A stretch of DNA of 64,000 nucleotides from Hippopus hippopus (Eukaryota; Mollusca; Bivalvia; Cardiida; Cardiidae). Positions 61,590 to 64,000 of the stretch are shown here, in pieces. Below the pieces are notes generated by a model, which made no database searches, was not told where the DNA came from, and worked only from the letters and a program-made list of their open reading frames with translations. Position 1 is the first letter of the stretch, and the number at the start of each line of letters is the position of its first letter. Made by a program: the position numbers and the translations under genes. Location of the stretch: NCBI GenBank assembly GCA_946811185.2, contig OX328096.1, positions 64,688,845 to 64,752,844 of the forward strand. The letters are read 5' to 3'.

Positions 61590-61756
61590 ATGAAAGGACA
61601 TATTCCTCACCAGTAAACACTGTTTCCATGGTGTTTTATGTTGGAAAGTAGCCAGTGGCTTGGAAAGAGTATTATGCAGAGTACTGGTATAAGGTGACCA
61701 TGGATAGGTGCACTGGCCACCACAGTGTGGCTGAATTTATACTGAAAAAAACAACA
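61590..61756 (+). repeat. SINE body related to 1304-1566
   Basis: It shares GGCTTGGAAAGA, CAGAGTACTGGT and GTGCACTGGCC phrases with the SINE near the left edge, without a clear tRNA head; it ends with an A-rich stretch. Confidence 0.5.
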
Positions 61757-61799
61757 ACACTTATTGTCTTCAGGTAGTATTATGTAATTACATATACCT

Positions 61800-62335
61800 C
61801 TTTCCAAAATTATCCAAAGTTTATTATGATCCTGAGAAAAAAGACTTTTGAACACAATGTAGGAAAAGGAGATTATGCTGGTAACCAATACTTTCTACCC
61901 TTTCAAACACAATTCCCTTATTTTGAGCTACAATCAATTTGTAATCTGTTACTGCTTCCGGTTTCAGCTGACCACAAAATAAATGTGGATCAAATGACTA
62001 TGTTGTCTTTGAAAGGATAGAGAACAAAGTGGGGAAAGAAGAAAATGCTGGATACTTCCATTTTTATCCTTTTCCCACAATTTTGTCTAATAGTTCCTAT
62101 CCGAGGATTGACGACTGGCAGTTGGTATCCCACCTTTTACAACCAATTGAAAAAGTAAACTTTAATTTGACTACCAATTTAGTTTGTCTTCAGTTCTGCA
62201 AATGCTTTCAATTCGAACAAGTCTAATATCTCATCATTTGGTTGGTTGATGTGTTTAACACCTTTTTCAACATTATTTCAAATAAATTGCAGAGGCCAGA
62301 TTAAAACTCAGGATTGTGTGGTAAAGGATAAACTA
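61800..62335. mobile_element. Worn TTAA MITE copies in WIPI4-type intron 1
   Basis: Partial cores lie at about 61858-61890 and 62030-62085, with right-half phrases (GCTTTCAATTCGAACAAGTC) and the end GATTGTGTGGTAAAGGATAA. Confidence 0.5.
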
Positions 62336-62350
62336 TAATTTCTTTAACAG

Positions 62351-62425
62351 GATGTTTCACATGTGCGTCAGAGCAAGGTCTGCGAGTGTTCAATGTGGAT
62401 CCACTTACACAGAAGTTATGCCTAA
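62351..62425 (+). CDS. WDR45: WIPI4/WDR45-type protein, second coding exon
   Basis: Acceptor TTTAACAG and donor GTAAGTG. It continues from the first exon with G-CFTCASEQGLRVFNVDPLTQ, the first propeller blade of the WIPI family. Later exons lie beyond the window. Confidence 0.82.
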   Translation, partial: DVSHVRQSKVCECSMWIHLHRSYA

Positions 62426-62429
62426 GTAA

Positions 62430-63416
62430 GTGCTGTGTAGTTGTTGACATTTTGGTATACCAAACAACATAAACATTTTGTGACTCAGAAACTTTAACTT
62501 TTATTTTGAATTGATGAAAAATAATTCCAAGGTCCATATCCACCAACCATCCTTAGTCTTATTCTCAAGATTTTCCTAGAGTTGAGAGTAAAACATGTTC
62601 TGATTGCCTAAACCAACTGGTTCAGCCAATCGAGACGTGTTACTTTCTAAATCTAGAATAAGACTAGGAATATTAAACGAAAGGTTTAGTGGTGAATACT
62701 GACCAGGTTTTTATACTTAGATGTTTTATTTGTTTTGAATTTACCAAGCAATCAAGACTATTAACAACCCTGATGAAAAAGGCTTTTGAAAACATTATGG
62801 TACAAGGAGTTTTGAGTAAAATTTACATTGTTGTGTGCAAATGTTTTGAGTTTGGACAAGGCTAAATTTTGTTGTTTGGTAAAGGGTAAATATAGCCCAA
62901 AGCAGACTCATTATTTGTACTCTTGTATTGATTATTTGTAGTTGCTTAAAAGGTGGCCCTTCAGATTTGGGAAGAAAAATTTTACAAAAATACAAAAAAA
63001 TCATCCTTATACTCCCAAAGCCTTTTAATTTTTATTCATTAAACCCCAGTAGTCGAAAACCATCCGACAACAAGAGAAATTAGAGATTTACTATGGCCCA
63101 GGTTGACACCGACGGGAAACACGTGTTGTTTTTACATGAGCAACTCGCTCATTTACATACCAGAAATACACAGACGAAGCTTCAAACATAGCGTCCGAAG
63201 AAGACATTATGGAAAATAATTACATGTTTGTTATGTTATGGAATTTAAGCGTCATTAGTCACGTGCCAGTCACTTGATGTTCCCACAATGCTTTTTTGAT
63301 TTCTGGTGTGAAATCTAAAAATACCTGAAGAGGCTACGTAGCCTTTTAAGGGAACACCATCAAAAAAATTTTTTTTGTAATTTTATGATTCTTAATTATT
63401 GATGATTTGTATTGTT
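62430..63416. other. Intron stretch
   Basis: One partial TTAA MITE (about 62740-62890, GGCTTTTGAAAACATTATGG to TTTGGTAAAGGG). Otherwise nothing is recognised. Confidence 0.4.
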
Positions 63417-64000
63417 TTTATACGCCCGTCGAAGACGGGACGTATTATGGGATCACCCATGGCGTACGGGCGGGCGGGCGTCTGGGTAGGCGGGCGGCGT
63501 CCAGTTCTTTGTCCGGAGCATAACTTTTTCATCTCCAGTCCGATTGACTTGAAACTTGGCATGTGTGTTTGTTGCAATTATACGGAGTGCAGTGCGAAAG
63601 AACCATAACTCTACCTTGTGCTGTCTTCGAGTTATTTCCTTTTGATCGTCATTTTTACAGCATTTTCTGCTTGTCCGGAGCATAACTTTGTCATCTCCAG
63701 TCTGATTGACTTGAAACTTGGCATGTGTGTTTGTTGCAATAATACAGAGTGCAGTGCGAAAGAACCATAACTCTACCTGGTGCTGTCTTTGAGTTATTTC
63801 CCTTTGATCATCATTTTTACAGCATTTTCTGCTTGTCCAGAGCATAACTTTGTCATCTCCAGTCCGATTGACTTGAAATTTGGTATTTGTGTTTGTTGCA
63901 ATAATACAGAGTGCAGTGCGAAAGAACCATAACTCTACCTCATGCTGTCTTTGAGTTATTTCCCTTTGATCGTCATTTTTACAGCATTTTCTGCTTTTCC
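63417..64000 (-). mobile_element. ~161-bp tandem-monomer element, reverse copy, cut by window end
   Basis: It starts with the stem-loop CCCGTCGAAGACGGG and GC-rich tail, then at least three monomers identical in design to array A at 39640-41460, read in reverse. It continues past 64000. Confidence 0.88.

Overview
The window is from an animal genome, most likely a bivalve mollusc. Two conserved host genes with spliced exons flank a very repeat-rich landscape. On the minus strand nine exons between 54962 and 28148 encode a complete RBM22 (spliceosomal zinc-finger/RRM protein, 427 aa, all splice sites GT/AG). On the plus strand the first two coding exons of a WIPI4/WDR45-type autophagy protein lie at 60432-60480 and 62351-62425 and run off the right edge. 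At the left, two exons of a GPI-anchored Ly6/three-finger protein lie at 3707-3811 and 6141-6374. The bivalve assignment rests on the style of the satellite-bearing mobile repeats and is inference; no species can be named.

The centrepiece is a full-length Maverick/Polinton, a virus-like self-synthesising DNA element of 18,072 bp at 7803-25874. It has 287-bp terminal inverted repeats that start AGTAGATAGT and a 6-bp target duplication GACACT, and it sits inside an older ~147-bp tandem-repeat element. Layout: a small unknown plus-strand gene at the left end; a long minus-strand block holding protein-primed DNA polymerase B, a SAP/NUMOD-like protein, double-jelly-roll major capsid protein, several small virion-type proteins, two dUTPase-like paralogues, a PX-type core protein, the minor (penton) capsid protein and the FtsK/HerA-type packaging ATPase; then a plus-strand block with zinc ribbon/phospholipase A2, retrovirus-type integrase with chromodomain, adenovirus-type protease and a repeat-built fibre; then an accessory region with an IAP-type RING protein, a TBP-like protein and a Pro/Tyr/Gln-rich protein. 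Replication, integration, capsid, packaging and maturation functions are all recognisable. The copy is decaying: I find six in-frame stops and five frameshifts (polymerase, capsid, PX, protease, fibre and others), and the protease also has Tyr where His is expected.

Within the Polinton three regulatory patterns stand out. TATA/A-run sequences abut many start codons. A different TIR-edge motif recurs ahead of accessory genes. Strong palindromes lie at all three tail-to-tail gene junctions, two of them with the same arm sequence.

The rest is mobile DNA. There is a degenerate and a nearly intact mariner, the latter carrying a tRNA-derived SINE. A 579-bp miniature LTR retrotransposon (TRIM) has a perfect tRNA-Pro primer-binding site and a tRNA-like Pol III promoter inside each LTR. 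There are about 25 copies of a TTAA-flanked MITE with a palindromic core, several elements carrying 145-165-bp tandem monomers between conserved termini with stem-loops, an inverted pair of 8-bp-TSD elements near the first RBM22 exon, a TTAACGACG-ended element family, a 4.66-kb TA-flanked element, foldback repeats and 5S-rRNA-derived fragments.
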